Assembly (NCBI GenBank): GCA_021904315.1
Contig: CM038915.1
Location: 6,758,001-6,822,000, forward strand
Direction: 5' to 3'
DNA from: Sphagnum magellanicum
Lineage: Eukaryota > Streptophyta > Sphagnopsida > Sphagnales > Sphagnaceae
Length of the DNA: 64,000 nucleotides
This document shows positions 34,568 to 47,617 of the stretch, in pieces; position 1 is the first letter of the stretch; each line of letters starts with the position of its first letter. A model generated the notes under the pieces. The model was not told the DNA's origin, did not search any database, and worked only from the letters and a program-made list of their open reading frames with translations. A program made the position numbers and the translations under genes.

Positions 34568-34835
34568 CTAATAAGTGGAGTAGCTAAAGTTTAACATGAT
34601 ACTCCATATCATAGTAAAAGTTACTACATAAAGAATTCCATGGACAAAGATTTTAAGATCTTTTATTACACCTAAAGGTTTAACAATGGTTTGATTAACC
34701 ATGTGTAGGTTATAAGGTGCTAATTTTGGTTTTAACAGACCTAAATGCACTTTTAATTTCTTAGTGATAATATTAACTCCAAAACCACCATCTAAAAGTA
34801 CATCTTCTATGAATTTTTTTCCTACTTGAACCTAT
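34568..34835 (-). pseudogene. Retroviral-type aspartic protease fragment
   Basis: LLDGGFGVNIITKKLKVHLG carries the active-site loop in its usual Ty3/gypsy place between gag and RT (D-G-G in place of D-T/S-G). It is followed by KPLGVIKDLKIFVHG. Open for about 80 codons, then broken. Confidence 0.75.
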
Positions 34836-35561
34836 ATCACTACCATTTGATGATTAAGGGCAACTAAAGCAACTACTAATTCCAATAAAATGGGTTTTGA
34901 TGGTAGTAAGTTAAGAATTTATAGAGCTTAATATCATCTATTACCCACAATAATTGTCCCAAATTGAGTGTATATTTAATTTCCAAGACTTGTTTGCTGA
35001 TATCCTTCAAATTTTCTTTCAAAATCTTTTCTATTGTAACTTGTTTTAAGGTTACAAGTTGTTGAATTACTTCACCGATTTGATTATTTTCAACCAATTG
35101 ATTTGAAATGGAATTATTAAGCAGTTCAAGCTAATTACTCTGCAATGGTTCCTCAATGGTTGTAGTGGGTTGTTTGTCATTCTCACCACATTATAGTTAT
35201 CTTATGGTTTTAATAAATGAATCATGTATATGTTCTTCTTTTTGCCAATCTTCTACTCCTTTGGCTTTAACTAATTCCCTTTCTTTCAACACTTGTTTTG
35301 GTTGTTGACTAAGAATAATGACAACAACTACCACATTGATCAATACATTATTAAGTTTAGGCGATTTGAATGTTATAATAATAGAAATAATTTTAGTTCT
35401 AAACATGTTATACACTTTAGTCTTTCCAGGACATTCACTATATTTATGCTCAACATTGGAACAGATTATATAAGGGTATCGAACATGTATTCTAACAAAT
35501 TTAATAGGTTATGTCTTAGTCTCTACTATAGGTTCTATAGATTTGATTATGGTGGTTGGTA

Positions 35562-35789
35562 TTATCGATACCTCTTTGGGTTATGATAGGTGTTACGAAT
35601 ATGACCTGTTTTACCACAATTGGTGCAACTTGAAGTTGATTTGGTTGAAGCAATAGGTATTATTGGTTTAACTATTGTATTAGCCTCTAATGTGGTTAGT
35701 AAAGCATTGTAACTCAAGTTAATAGGTCCCCTTTCTTCACATACTATAGTGGCTTCCTTGTGCTTAATCAAATGATGTTTTTCATACAT
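35562..35789 (-). pseudogene. gag fragment with zinc knuckle
   Basis: Contains CTNCGKTGHIRNTYHN, a CCHC zinc knuckle (C-X2-C-X4-H-X4-C) whose last Cys is replaced by Tyr. This places the gag nucleocapsid upstream of the protease in the decayed Ty3/gypsy element. Confidence 0.7.
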
Positions 35790-36499
35790 GTTGTCACTAA
35801 TACGAGGTAAAATAATAAACCTATTCTCAAAATAGTAATGAGGAAGACATTTGTAGCTCTAACCTATTAACAATTTGCTAGTTTCAATAGGTGTTCATGG
35901 TAGACTTCAACATGTTCAATGGTTTGTTATTGAATATTTCACAATTGTATACAAACCTCTTCATCGTTCTTCATAGTTCCGAATTACTTGGAAAATGTTT
36001 GTTCCAACTATTCAAATGTGCAATTTGGATGGTCTTGAACAAAGTTTTCACCCCATTTAAAGATATTATTTTTGAAAGTAAAAACCAAACAAATCGATGA
36101 TGTCAACTTCCACTATTTCACCATTAACTTTAACAACCTTCTTGAACACTTTGATGTGAACATCAAGATCAATACATAGGTTGGATATTGTAACTTCTTA
36201 TATTACAACTTGATTGTTGGTTTTGCTACAAGTTGTTGATACCATGGTGGTATAAACATGCGTGTGTCAAGTGTTAATGATCCGAATGATCCAATAGGTG
36301 GACTGAATGGTGGTCCTCCAGGTAGATCTCCTCTAAGTGAATTTTTAGGTTATTTTCCATATGGTGGTTGGTCAATAGAATTTCAGGGTACATGGGCTGG
36401 TAAATTAGTGTTAACCTATGGGTGAAAACACAATAAGGTGGGGTACTTTCCAACATATGTGGAGTCCATACTAGTGTCAAAATAAAAGCCCATTTTACA

Positions 36500-38250
36500 T
36501 TGTAGTAGAATAAATTATATTGAACGTCATATGGTAAGGCTAAACAATTTCTTTTTTATTTAAAAAAATTTTCAATTATAGATAATTGTATCAAAAATTC
36601 ACATTTGAGAAAATGAAAAGTTGAATTATTAATTCAAATGAATAAAAGACTTTATAAAAAATCCATATTTCATTGTATATCTCAATTTATGGTTTTCAAA
36701 ATCTTTTTAAATTATCTTCTTTTATATCAATGGCTTCACACTATTTTTTATGTCAAAAGAAATCACTCAACTAAGCATTTTAGTAAATATAATGAGTCCA
36801 TAATCATATGATATGGACTGTGATGCTTGGTTTTTGACATTTCAAAAGTCTAATATGTTATGGTAAGTCAAAATCTATTCATGAAATTCATACAATGTGA
36901 CCATATCACATGTAATATTATTATTTTTAGTCCTTTTCACATATTGTTATTTTACATTTTGTTCCATGGCCCATGATTGATAATCCAACAAGTTGTGATA
37001 GGATTATGTACTCCACCTTAGTGTGTTTTCACCCTTATACAATGGTTGGTACTAGTGCAGTAATTTATTGCTAAACAAGTTCTTTATCCCTATTAATGAT
37101 TGGTTGAACCATTGTAGGAAATTAATTTCCAATAGAATGTGGTGTGTGTGGTACAACAAGTTGTTCAAGTATTGGATACACATATCCATGTACACAACAT
37201 GTATAATTCCTAAAGATTGAAGGATTAAGTCCTTTTGTTCTAGTTAAAAATGTTGAATATAAACTAAGATCTATAAATACAAAAGGGGGTATGACATTAT
37301 ACCACAATGGGTATGTAAAGGTAGGCAAAACACTAATTTTATTTAATACAATGTAATAAGTTATTGATGTAATAGGTTATTGCTAGGTTGATTAATAATT
37401 AACAGGTCTTGTTGTATGACCAATATTAGGATTCATGGCTTGAGTTCTTAATACAAACACATTGGATAATATTATTGTAATGGTTGGAAGGACATGTTGA
37501 TGAACATTCAACACCTCCTCCCTCAATAATTGCCTTAAATTATCATCAACAAAAGGGTAGTGATTGAACAAATGTCCCACATGTTGATGATAAAAACAAG
37601 TTATAGTTTTAACACCCTGATTTCGTACTAAAATTAGTCTATGGGGTGGAACTTGTGATCTTTCACCTTGACTATGAACTAATATGGTTGGTCAAGTGTT
37701 TTATTAATATGTAACTTTTTAGCAAACAATCATGGGTGTTATTCAAGATTCTATGGGTTTTAGATGTGATATGGAAATTGATTGATGGGAAGGTCTTCAG
37801 TCAATGTGAAGAAATTGCTCCAACTTGTTGAATAGTTAGATACGTTCCACCCCTGAATTAATGGTTACCAAACCAATGTTGGGACTTGGTTGTTGGTTTT
37901 GAAAACCAATAGATCCTAGAATTGGTGTAGGTGCACTGATTATGGGTAGATAATAACTTAGGGTTGCAAATCACCATGGCTATCGTGTGGAAACAATTTC
38001 ATTAAACGGTTGAACAAGTTCATGATTGTCATCATGGTGAACACTCACCGCTCGTGGTTGGGTTGATGTTTGTGGTATTAGTTGATGAGTGGTTGAAAAC
38101 ATAGTTGGGTTTTTCAACACAATTAGTTCAATTGCATTCTGATGTTGTTCATTGGCTTCTCCCCTTTGTGTTACATTTGTGTTTGATGCATTCACAAATT
38201 CATTTCCCATAAGTTACATTGTTGTTCATTTTGCTCTTGTGCAAGTTCTG
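36500..38250 (-). mobile_element. Possible second gag-like retroelement remnant
   Basis: The minus strand at about 37390-37650 reads CFYHQHVGHLFNHYPFVDD, like a zinc knuckle with Cys lost, then LRQLLREEVLNVHQHVLP. 37980-38210 is an Asn/Gln/Thr-rich frame. A second zinc-knuckle-like segment upstream of the one at 35.6 kb suggests either a separate retroelement piece or an extended gag. Very decayed. Confidence 0.4.
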
Positions 38251-38259
38251 AAATAGGTT

Positions 38260-39252
38260 AATGTGTAACATGTTCTAAGTTTTTAAAAGACTTATAGTCA
38301 CCAAATTTGCGACAAGCTATTGCACATGAGTCACAATGGTAATGTGATGTTTTTTTTTGTCAAAAATTACAATGGTGTGTGCACAAAGTTCTTGCACTAT
38401 TCACTTTGTACATGGTTTCATTTCCTTTAGAGCTTTGCAGCATTGAGATGTGAAACATGTTTGAATACATGCTTGTGAAAGCTAGACGTTTTTCTTGAAA
38501 AACAACAAGAGATGGTAGCAAGGTTTGGGAGAGTTAATTGTTTTTCTAGAAAATCTGTGGGAGATGGTAATAGGGTTTGCGACATGTAGTTGGTTTTTAA
38601 AAAAGAATAACGGGAGATTTGTAGGGTTTGGGAGGCATTGAACAACACAACACAACCACAACCACTAATGGTAGTCTATGGTGATGTGTGCATCACAAGT
38701 AGGCATGGTTGTTGAATTTGGAGATGATTAGACTATCAAGGGTCATGAGCTTTTGAATGCATTTCTTTTAGACAACTCATGAAATAGGAAAAAACATAAG
38801 TGCAAAATCTACCCATTATCACAAGTCACCAATGATATGAACTCTTTTTGTAAAGTCTTCTTTTTTTCTATTCACATTTATGCAACATATGGTGAAGAAG
38901 AAAAGAAGATAGTGTGAATGTCCACATATTTGCATCATGTCCATGGGTAAGATTCCTTAATAATATATGCACATTTTGTATGGTCGAAAGTGTTATAATA
39001 TTTATCTAACTAATTTGGCGCTCTATCCAAGGCAATTTGAATTGTTAATCCTACCTATACATATGAACTACCTACTGTGGGCATAGTAGTAGGGTTTTTG
39101 AGTCCTATCCCCATTTAAAGGGGATAATTGTGGCATGGTCTTGCCTTTCATAGTGGTTCTAGGTTAGTTGAACTATTTTTGTTTTGTTTCTTTTTTGGGG
39201 GTCCTTTGTGCTACTAATGGCATTTATCAACGTCACAATTTTTTGTTGCAAT

Positions 39253-39313
<61 letters not shown>

Positions 39314-41028
39314 AGATTTTCCTTTTGATGTTTTATAGCTTAGCAATCTTGTTAAAGTACTGGGATTTGGACAACATTCAATCTAGAATTTGAAATATAA
39401 AGGTGATAGTGGTAGGAAAAAGATCACAACATCTAGCTCGATTTTGGATGATTTAGAAGGAATTGCATTTGGGTCTAGTTGGGATCTTCTTGGATTGTGA
39501 GGAGCAAGAGAGAAAAATCCCTAAGGGTTTGTGCAAAGCATCAATTCTTCATCATTAATGCAACAAGTGCAATTGCCATGTGCTACAAGATCTAACTTTT
39601 TTTAAGACCATAAAACCCATAACAATAGCTCCACACCACCACATGGAGAATAGGGAGGTCAACCAAGAGGAGGACCTTGTTGTGATGTATCTATGTGTAC
39701 CATACCTATCAACCTATTTTGCATTGTAATGAAATTGTTCTTTCCAAAACACACATATAGAAGCAGAGCTAACATGCATAGATCACAACTAGACCATTTT
39801 TGTGGGGTGTTCCTTTTTATATGTTTGTCTCACTACACCAAAACGTGGCATATAGTATTACATATATCACTCTATTTGTGGTAATTTAAGTCACAAATTA
39901 CTACACGACTATGTAGTAAAATTAGACTCGTGGTTTATGCCACTAGTATTTTTCTTTGGTCTAGTAATATGTGTCATCAATTTATGACTACAATTGAGAA
40001 AGACAATGGCATTTATTACTATAGTCGATAAATATATTAATTAATTAAAAAATATATTGGTTTATCAAATCTAAAATACATGTTTAAACATAGTAAAGCC
40101 ACGTGGACAAATAAAATGTCAACTTATTAACTTTGTTTATATAACCCCAACCTAGGTTATAAACCTATAATCTTACCTAGCTAACCAGAAATATTAAGGT
40201 ATCTAGGTCTAGGTAGCCTAGAATTCTAACCTAAACCTAAGTAGGTAAGTAAGTAAGGCCTAGGTAGGTAGGTAAATAAGTTTAAATAAGTAAATAAGAT
40301 CTTACTTAATTTGTTGATGACAAAAAGCCTTTTTTATTGACTCATCACACAAGTGTTATTTGCACTTTTAATACTATTATCCTTTGCATTATGTACAATC
40401 TTTCATCTACTTCTATACTTTACAAAGTTGAAGTTTTTGACAAAGGATACAAGATAAATAGTGAAAGGGAAAGACCACAACATTATAACATTCTCTTTTG
40501 TTGCATACAAAAAATACCCAACTTTAATAATTTTATCTTTCTCAAATTATGTCCAAATGAAAAAGAATTATTTCCTTTTCAAAAAAAATTCCAAGAAGAT
40601 AAATTTATGAAATTTCAATTAATATTCTTTAAAACTGGATGCCTATTAAAAGAATTCAATGTTTATTTTTTAAAAATTAAAACATTTTTTTATAAACTAA
40701 TAAAGATCAATATTAAAAGGATAAATAAAAGATTTAATCTCAATGTGGACTTACATCAATGGAGAAAAATGGTAGGCAAATGAGTCAGTCATTTCGGCTG
40801 TGACTAACTACAACTTTCAATCCAATTTGCTAATGGGCAATGAATTATGTATGACAGGAAATTGCCTAATCTATAAACTAAAATCAATCATACTAACAAG
40901 GTCCAAGAATGCCAAATTTGGGTACTTGGTAAAATAGAGCAACTATGTGCAGACAAAATGGCTTTTCACTCTGCAAATAGTATAGAAGGTTTGTCTGCAT
41001 GCCCAAACCTTGTGATAGCTGCAATGGT
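38260..41028. other. AT-rich intergenic DNA
   Basis: No supported gene. Includes a long (TA)n run at about 39255-39307 and a TAGGTAGG-rich patch at about 40150-40290. The 148-codon frame at 40337-40783 is Lys/Phe/Ile-rich and looks like chance AT-rich sequence. Confidence 0.55.
39255..39307. repeat. (TA)n microsatellite
   Basis: About 26 uninterrupted TA units. Confidence 0.97.
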
Positions 41029-42846
41029 TTAAAGACAACTGATTTTATCCCGCCATTCCAAGTAAAGCAGCCCACCTTTGTAATGTGTGAAAGCACCGGC
41101 AACAACAAGAACATGGAAGATCTGATGGCTATGACCAGCTAGATCAAACAGGCCTGGCCACCAACGCTCTGGTATGCGAGCTATGTAGATGATTACGCCA
41201 ACCATGTAAAATAACCCCATAGTAAGCTCATATGCCAATGTCTGTAGGCAGTATGGTTCATGATGGAAGTACATAAGCTTATGTGCTGCAGGTACTATCC
41301 CTGACATTGCCATGCTAGCAAATGCTAACCCACGAACAGGTCGATATTTGGGAGTCTGAAACACGGGTACGAGCGAGATGATCACTGTGCTGACTCCAAT
41401 CATACTGATGCTTGTCAAATAAAATTGTCGCCACACTGGTTGGCAGAGAAAGACGTAGTAGACAGGTGGGAAGAAGCTGGTTGCAATCATGATCCCAATT
41501 CCAGTGTAATCTAGGCGAAGGAGCCAGTAGGTGAGGTAGCTCGAGTGGCAGCTGAGCAGATGACAAATCGAGCTTGATAGTAGACAAAACATAGATCCAC
41601 CCATAAACACAAAGAATGGCCACCGGGTTACTCGTTGTGTCAAAATGGGTACCACCTCATCCACCTCTTGTTGCTGCATTAAAATTATAGCAACATTCTC
41701 TCATGTTAGCAAATATTGTATGTGAGCATTTATATGGTACACAAGCATATAGGGTTTGGTGTATATGCACAAACTTTGTTACAAGTTTTTGTTGTCAAAC
41801 CTACCATGCTCATTCTCAACCCATTTTGTACTTTCAAGTGCTTTTATGCTTCCTGAGTTGCTAAACCAAAATTTGCAAGTTGAGCTCAGCTTATTGAATA
41901 TTAATGTGTGTTGATTCATCAAGGTGGTCATGATGATCATCATACCTTGAGAAACACACAATTTATGCAATGAAATTTGAAGGTATGATAGATACTCAAA
42001 ACACACTAGATTGGTGGGCAATATATATATAGGCTTACCAATCTTGAAGCTTTCTCAAAGAGTTGCTCCAGTCTTGGCACATCCCATACTGTGTCAATGG
42101 TGAGTGCCAGGAAGAGTAGGAATCCAATTAAGTGCCTGTAGACCAACAAACAAAACATCATAACTGCACATAAATTTACAAATTATCAAGCCCCCATCCT
42201 ATGGTGAGATAGTAAACAGTTTAGGGTTTAGGATTTCAATAACTTCCATTTGTCTGCCTCCTGGTTCAAGTTTTTCCAATACCTCTCAATCAGCCTACAT
42301 GTTCAAGAATTTCAATACCTTCCGCTCAGCCTATCAGTTCAAGATATTTGATACCTTCATGCTTATAAGTTCGTCAATCTACAAGTTCAAGATTTTGTAT
42401 ACCCCAAAGGGTTCAACTAGATTTTTGATACCGGCTTCCACTTGGCCTACCTACCAGCCTCACAACAGGTCCCTCAAATCCAAAGAGGTTCTTAAGATAG
42501 AGACACTCTCTTCTCATATAGATTTTCAATACCCTCCACTCAGCCTAAGATGTTTTTGATACCTTCCACTCAGCCTAAGGTTTCTGATACCCAAAACCAC
42601 ATTCATTCAGCAAACCAAAATTCCAAATGGAAGAGCTGCTGGAGGACTCGTCTGGAGGACACACCATAAACACACAGACAGGAGTGGAAGAAGACAAGAG
42701 AGAAAATGTCTAGAGAGAGTGAGAGAGAGAGAAACATACCCTAATTCATGACACTCAGCATTTACAGAATTTCAACTTGAAGAGGACAAATGAGAAACAC
42801 ACAGACAGATCGACAGGAGTGAGAAGAAGACAAAGAGAGAAAATGT

Positions 42847-42888
<42 letters not shown>

Positions 42889-43357
42889 GGGTGGGAATAA
42901 ATGCTGACGTCCAAATGTTGAGAGTTTCGTTGTGGATGGAGAAAATACTCAGTAGGCTTTCGGGAATAGGCCAGTCGGAGCGGTAGTGGCGCAAGATGTA
43001 CTCGTTGTCGCGAATGTAGTCGGGCAATGAATGGAATTCCGACAGCTCGTACTTCTTCGACTTCTTCTGCTTCTCCATCACTACTACTTCCTGCAGCGAC
43101 AACAGCTGCCGCTGCTGCTTCCGCGCTCTCATCGTGCCTCCATGATCAGTCCCGTTACATTTGTCCAGCTGATCATCCGCAAACGTAATATCGTAGACTG
43201 ATCTAGTATCACCGTTCTCCTGAGCTCGATCCTGATCATCAAGCAACAGAAGCAGCTTGTCCTCGCTTCCATGAGCAGCTTCTCCACCTGAAGTACGATT
43301 TATTATGGTATTCCGTGCTGTGAGAGCAGCGAGAGCCATAGAATCCTGCGCTTGCAT
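41029..43357 (-). CDS. Heptahelical PAQR-family protein (HHP4/5-like)
   Basis: Three exons on the minus strand: 42909-43357, 42039-42135 and 41029-41673. Phases agree and give 396 residues. The family (adiponectin receptor/haemolysin III type) comprises seven-pass membrane proteins; plant HHPs are linked to sugar, hormone and stress responses. After a variable 100-residue N-terminus comes the plant signature FHSLPDYIRDNEYILRHYRS and SIFSIHNETLNIWTHLIGFL (TM1). The zinc-site motifs are present: SSSICHLLSCHS, RLDYTGIGIMIAT and AGHSHQIFHVLVVAGAFTHY. Arabidopsis HHP4 has a long loop after TM1 that is short here (DVPRLEQLFEKASRLQQEVD). The start was set at 43357; an in-frame ATG at 43339 is an alternative. 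The open frame continues upstream without a further ATG. Family identity is secure. Confidence 0.93.
42225..42595. repeat. Degenerate tandem repeat in HHP intron 1
   Basis: Recurring elements of the form TTCAAGATTTTTGATACC and CTTCCACTCAGCCTA, spaced roughly 30-60 bp and much diverged, fill this part of the intron. The clearest pair is GATACCTTCCACTCAGCCTA near 42560 and a close relative near 42530. Confidence 0.65.
42849..42885. repeat. (GA)n microsatellite in HHP intron 1
   Basis: About 18 AG units, 24 bases from the exon 1 donor. On the transcribed strand this is a (CU)n tract close to the 5' splice site. Confidence 0.95.
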
Positions 43358-43920
43358 CGTCCTCCTCCTGTTGTCACCAGCTTCTGCTCTAGCAACAAAC
43401 TGACAAGCTGAGCAGCTTTCCTCGATCAGATCCGGTGCCACCACTCCCTCAACCTCAAACTGATCTCCTCTTCGATAAATATTATTCGCCGAGACTTCCA
43501 AACAAGCATCAAAACCAACTTCCAGCAAGCAAGTCTTCGTTCCTCAATATTAGAACAAGCTGCACAAAACCCTGGAAAACCCGAAATTTTTCTCACAAAA
43601 CACAAAACCACAACCTTGCAAGCTGCTGGAACAACGTCATCATCATCATCATCATCATCTTCTTCTTCTTCTTCTTCTTCTTCTTCCTCTTGCAGCTGCA
43701 AGTCTACCTTCCTCAATAAGGAAACAAACTCCACAAAACCCAAAACCGGAAAATTTCTCACGAAACACAAAAAAGAAAAATCTTGCAAGCAGAAGCAACA
43801 ACTCCGAATTTACTTGTAAATCAAAATTACAATTTTTTTTGTAAAATTTAAAAAAAAAACAACAACAACAACAACAACACACCAAGGTCTATAGATCCAG
43901 CAGCAATGAGCAAACAAGAA
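43358..43920 (-). other. Probable leader/promoter of the HHP gene
   Basis: Upstream of the HHP start on the minus strand. Contains GAT and GAA triplet runs (plus strand (TCA)n then (TTC)n, 43637-43688) and an (AAC)n run at about 43858-43878. The triplet runs give long chance open frames in all phases. Confidence 0.4.
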
Positions 43921-46900
43921 GCCTAAATAAATAAATAAGTAACCAAATGTGAGAGAATGAATGAATGCGGCAGCAGGATAATGTAGTTAGTGCTCTAGCA
44001 TGTTGTTGCTGTGTGACTAGATATCTAGCAACAACATATCTAGGAACCTCTATCTCTCTTGTGTGTGGGTAGAGAAGAGATAGAGGTTCCTCACAAAAAC
44101 AAAACAAAAAACCACACACAAAAAAACAAGAAGAAGAAAAAAGAAACAAAAAAGTAGGGGGGGAAAAAAAAAAAGATACACAAAAAGAAAAAAAGAAGAA
44201 GAAGAGAACAAGTCTAAAAGCAATGGTAAGTAAGTGTGATGGAAAAGGTGCTGGTGGTGGCGACGACGACAACGACGACGACGACGCCGCGGAGCAACGA
44301 AGTGTACAGCACACAACAACAGCAACAACTACACAACACGCATGTAGTCCGAGGAAGCAAAGTATATGCGTTTGTTTGTGTGTGTGTGCGCTCTCTTCTT
44401 GTAAACAAAAGGGGTGTGTCCTTACACAAATGTGGCCTTGCCATTTACATTAATAAAAGTATTATATCTTAAGAAGGCAAAAAGAAGAAGAATTTTTTTA
44501 TGAAAACTCAAATGTTTCACCATGCAAAAATATAATCTTCCAAAAAAAAAATCCTCTAAAAGCAACCAAAATCCTTCAACATATTATTATTATTATTATA
44601 ACTCTACTATTATAACTAATCTCAAGTTTCAACACAAGCCAAAATATCATCTTTCAAAAAATCCTCAAAAAAAAAAAGTTAGACCTATTATTATTATTAT
44701 TATTACCTAGGGGGCCAAAATCCATTAAGCTATTGTACTCTATAATGAATCTAAACACAATATCCTTGCCTTGGTATTAGGCAAGACCAATAAATTCTAA
44801 TGTGTGTATTTTTTGTTCGTTTGTTTGTTTTTTTTAAAATAATAATTTAGAGTTTGGCATTATATGTATACTAATGAATAATGAGGTTGTTACATTCATA
44901 TTCTTTTTCAATTTTCTGGTGTTGTGTCATTGGCTAGAATCTCAAAGTGGGATTTAGCATTAAATGGTCACACGTTTCCGTAGTACCGTCTGAATAGTGG
45001 GGAAAACTGATTAAACAAATGCTACCAAACTAAATTCAGAGTCCCAAAGTGGGCATTCCCCCTTCCCCCCCCCCCCCCCCCCTAAATTTGGCGGTTTTTT
45101 CAGAATATTTTAGAATATTGTGACGGAATATTAATTCTCTTTTTTTAATAATTTATTGCATTTTGGCGAAATCTCACACCCTAAAAGACACTCAGCTGTT
45201 TGTTGTACTTGAGAGGTTCATTCAGAATTTTGGCATGGCAGGCCTGTGGTTTTTAAGAAATTTTGGCAATTCCAAAAAAAATAATTTATTAACCCCTGGC
45301 TATACTACAGTATATTAATTAATTTTATAGCAAACACCCAAATGGCTTACTTAATTGGACACAAAGAAAGAAAGAAAGAAAGAAAGAAAGATTGTGTGTG
45401 TATGTGTAATACCAGAGTTACCTCGGCAGCTTGCTTCAGCACAAATTATATTATTTTTAGAAATGCTGAAATTTTTCCACCAAAAATAATAATAATAATA
45501 AATTCTTTTCTCAAAGAACAAAATTTTTGTGAACGAAAACGAAGAATCTTTTTCTTGAAATATTCCAGGAATATTCTAATTTCCCGCAAATGGAAAGCTG
45601 GTTTCATGATCATCCATTTGTGAGTGGCATTCATGGCATCTCATTCACAAAGTGTCGGACGGACTTTGTGTCATACAAAATTGGTATATGCACCGGTATC
45701 AAAGAACCTACCACCCCAATATGACCATGGTTACATATCCGAACTCGTTTTTTTTAATATAAATTGTTGAGTACCATGGTTACGAGAAGTGCATTGATAA
45801 CCGTCGGATAAGACTCTCTATAACTTGTTTGAAAACCGTGGTTACATATCAAAACTTGTTTTTTAAAAAGATAAAAATTTGTTGAGTACCATGGTTACAA
45901 GAAATGCATTGATAACCATCGGATAAGACTCTCTATAACTTGTTTGAAAACCGTGGTTACATATGAAAACTCTTTAAAAAAATAAAATTTAGGGTTGGCT
46001 AAGACTATCTATTACTTGTCATTCAAGTAGTCGAAAAGATATTTAACTTGTTGAAATATTTATGTCACAAGCTTGCGGTGTACCTTAAGTCTTCCTAATA
46101 GCATTGTGATAGACCAATTTCATTTGTCCATATTGAAACCCCTCCCCTCCCCTCCCCTCCCCTCCCCCCCCAAAGCGAAAACTCAATTACTTTATCTATG
46201 CCCTTTAATGGGCTTTTTTGAAACCTTAAGAGCAAATGTTCCTAGCTAGTAAAGATTTCTAACCTTGCACAATCCAACTCTTTGCAAACACAACACAACA
46301 TTGCTTGGTTGCACGTTGTATACAAGTTATGATTCAAGAACAAATCATAATTTCATCCAATTTTTGGGGTAGAGTATTGGACGAGCTCTTTGGCTATTTC
46401 AAAAGCACAATCACATATCAAAGTGAATTCTTTGATTTTCTAAGTATCATCGGTCAAAAGTCCATATAACCAACCCTTACCTATCAAGTTTTTCTTTGAA
46501 AAAGATAAAACCACCCAACATTGGTTCAAAGTTCAAACACAAATTAGGCGTTTGTTTTATGGATTTGAAGCTCTATCCATGGCACAACCCTTTTTTTAAA
46601 AATTCCAAATTTTTTGGACAATGAAACAAGCATCACAACTTGGGTTCTTTTTACACAAAGTCTTTTTTTTGTGTGTCTTGTGTCCTTTAGGTCAAAATGA
46701 TTGATGAAAAAAATGGAACACATCCTTAAATTGATAATTTAAATTTTGGACATGTTGACATACACAACCAAGAAAAAACAACATGTCTAAAAATTCAAAT
46801 TATTTCTTATCATCCATCAATGATAGATATCAATATTATTAGAATAATAAATTATCATGAGATATTGCCATGCTAGACAAAAGTGGACTATGTTTTTTTT

Positions 46901-47617
46901 GCAACTTGAAAAACTTTATATTTGAATAAAAGGCCTAATGTTTTGCAAACATGTCCCTACACATTTTTACATGTTCCAAAATTGAGGTTTTTCAATTATG
47001 CATGTATTGTGACCTTTGATTTTTTTGGGGCACACATCCAAAACCAAAGGCTTGTGTAAAAACAACACTAATCATTTTGCTACACTCTTGCATTCAAATC
47101 ATTGTTATTAGCTTATATTATCACTTTACTAATAATGGTAATAAGAAGAGTCACTTGTTTAAACATCGAAACTGGCATTTTTGGTGAAACCATTATTGTT
47201 ACCCAAATTGTCATTCAAATGGGAAGAACATTCATATACATTTCTAAAAATATGAAGGTTTGATTCAAATCTAATTTGAAATATATATGACTTAACAAGT
47301 TAAAAAACAATTCAATTAGAGGGTAGAATGTTTTAGTTGTCATTTATTGGAGGTAATTTTTTGATGTTTTTTCCCTTTTAAAAACTTTTATAAAAAAATG
47401 CATTTGGTTAGCACTCAGGACACAACTTAATGTCAATTCTTTCCATACATAGATTAACTTATCTACAAGGGTCATATGTTAGCAATTTATGGCTAACCAT
47501 TAATGTTGTTGCTAAGTTGAATAAGCAATTCATTGTGTAATGGCTCTACCTTTCATAGCATGTTCAAATTTCAAACCTCCCTTACTATATGTAAAACTTC
47601 TCATTTAAATGATACTA
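43921..47617. other. Intergenic, simple-repeat-rich
   Basis: No supported gene. Contains an inverted pair (GAACCTCTATCTCT at about 44044 and AGAGATAGAGGTTC at about 44079), (GAC)n at about 44260-44285 and (ATT)n at about 44583-44600 and 44687-44704. There is also a C-run at 45065-45082, (AAAG)n at about 45364-45391 and CCCCT units at about 46141-46168. Confidence 0.55.
45724..46010. repeat. 125-bp tandem duplication
   Basis: GTACCATGGTTAC at 45771 and 45896, with GATAAGACTCTCTATAACTT and AAAACCGTGGTTACATAT following in both units. A partial third unit lies at each edge. Confidence 0.85.

Larger units (their letters stand above)
29650..36500 (-). mobile_element. Decayed Ty3/gypsy LTR retrotransposon
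   Basis: On the minus strand the fragments appear in Ty3/gypsy order. A gag zinc knuckle is at about 35600. A protease (DGGFGVNIITKKL) is at about 34770-34830. Reverse transcriptase (33032-33736) is followed by RNase H (about 32640-32960) and integrase (32221-32420 and about 29980-30328). Frameshifts and stops break every domain, for example TAG in the RNase H motif after LVNKP. The integrase is physically split at 30328/32221 by a solo LTR. I could not find the element's own LTR pair, so outer borders are approximate. This is an ancient, inactive copy. Confidence 0.88.

Noticed and set aside
40337-40783. 148-codon ORF
   Set aside because: Lys/Phe/Ile/Asn-rich, AT-rich sequence without splice or family evidence; consistent with chance.
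43426-44444. Overlapping ORFs upstream of the HHP gene
   Set aside because: They arise from GAA, GAT and GAC triplet runs that are open in several frames; no domain or splice support.
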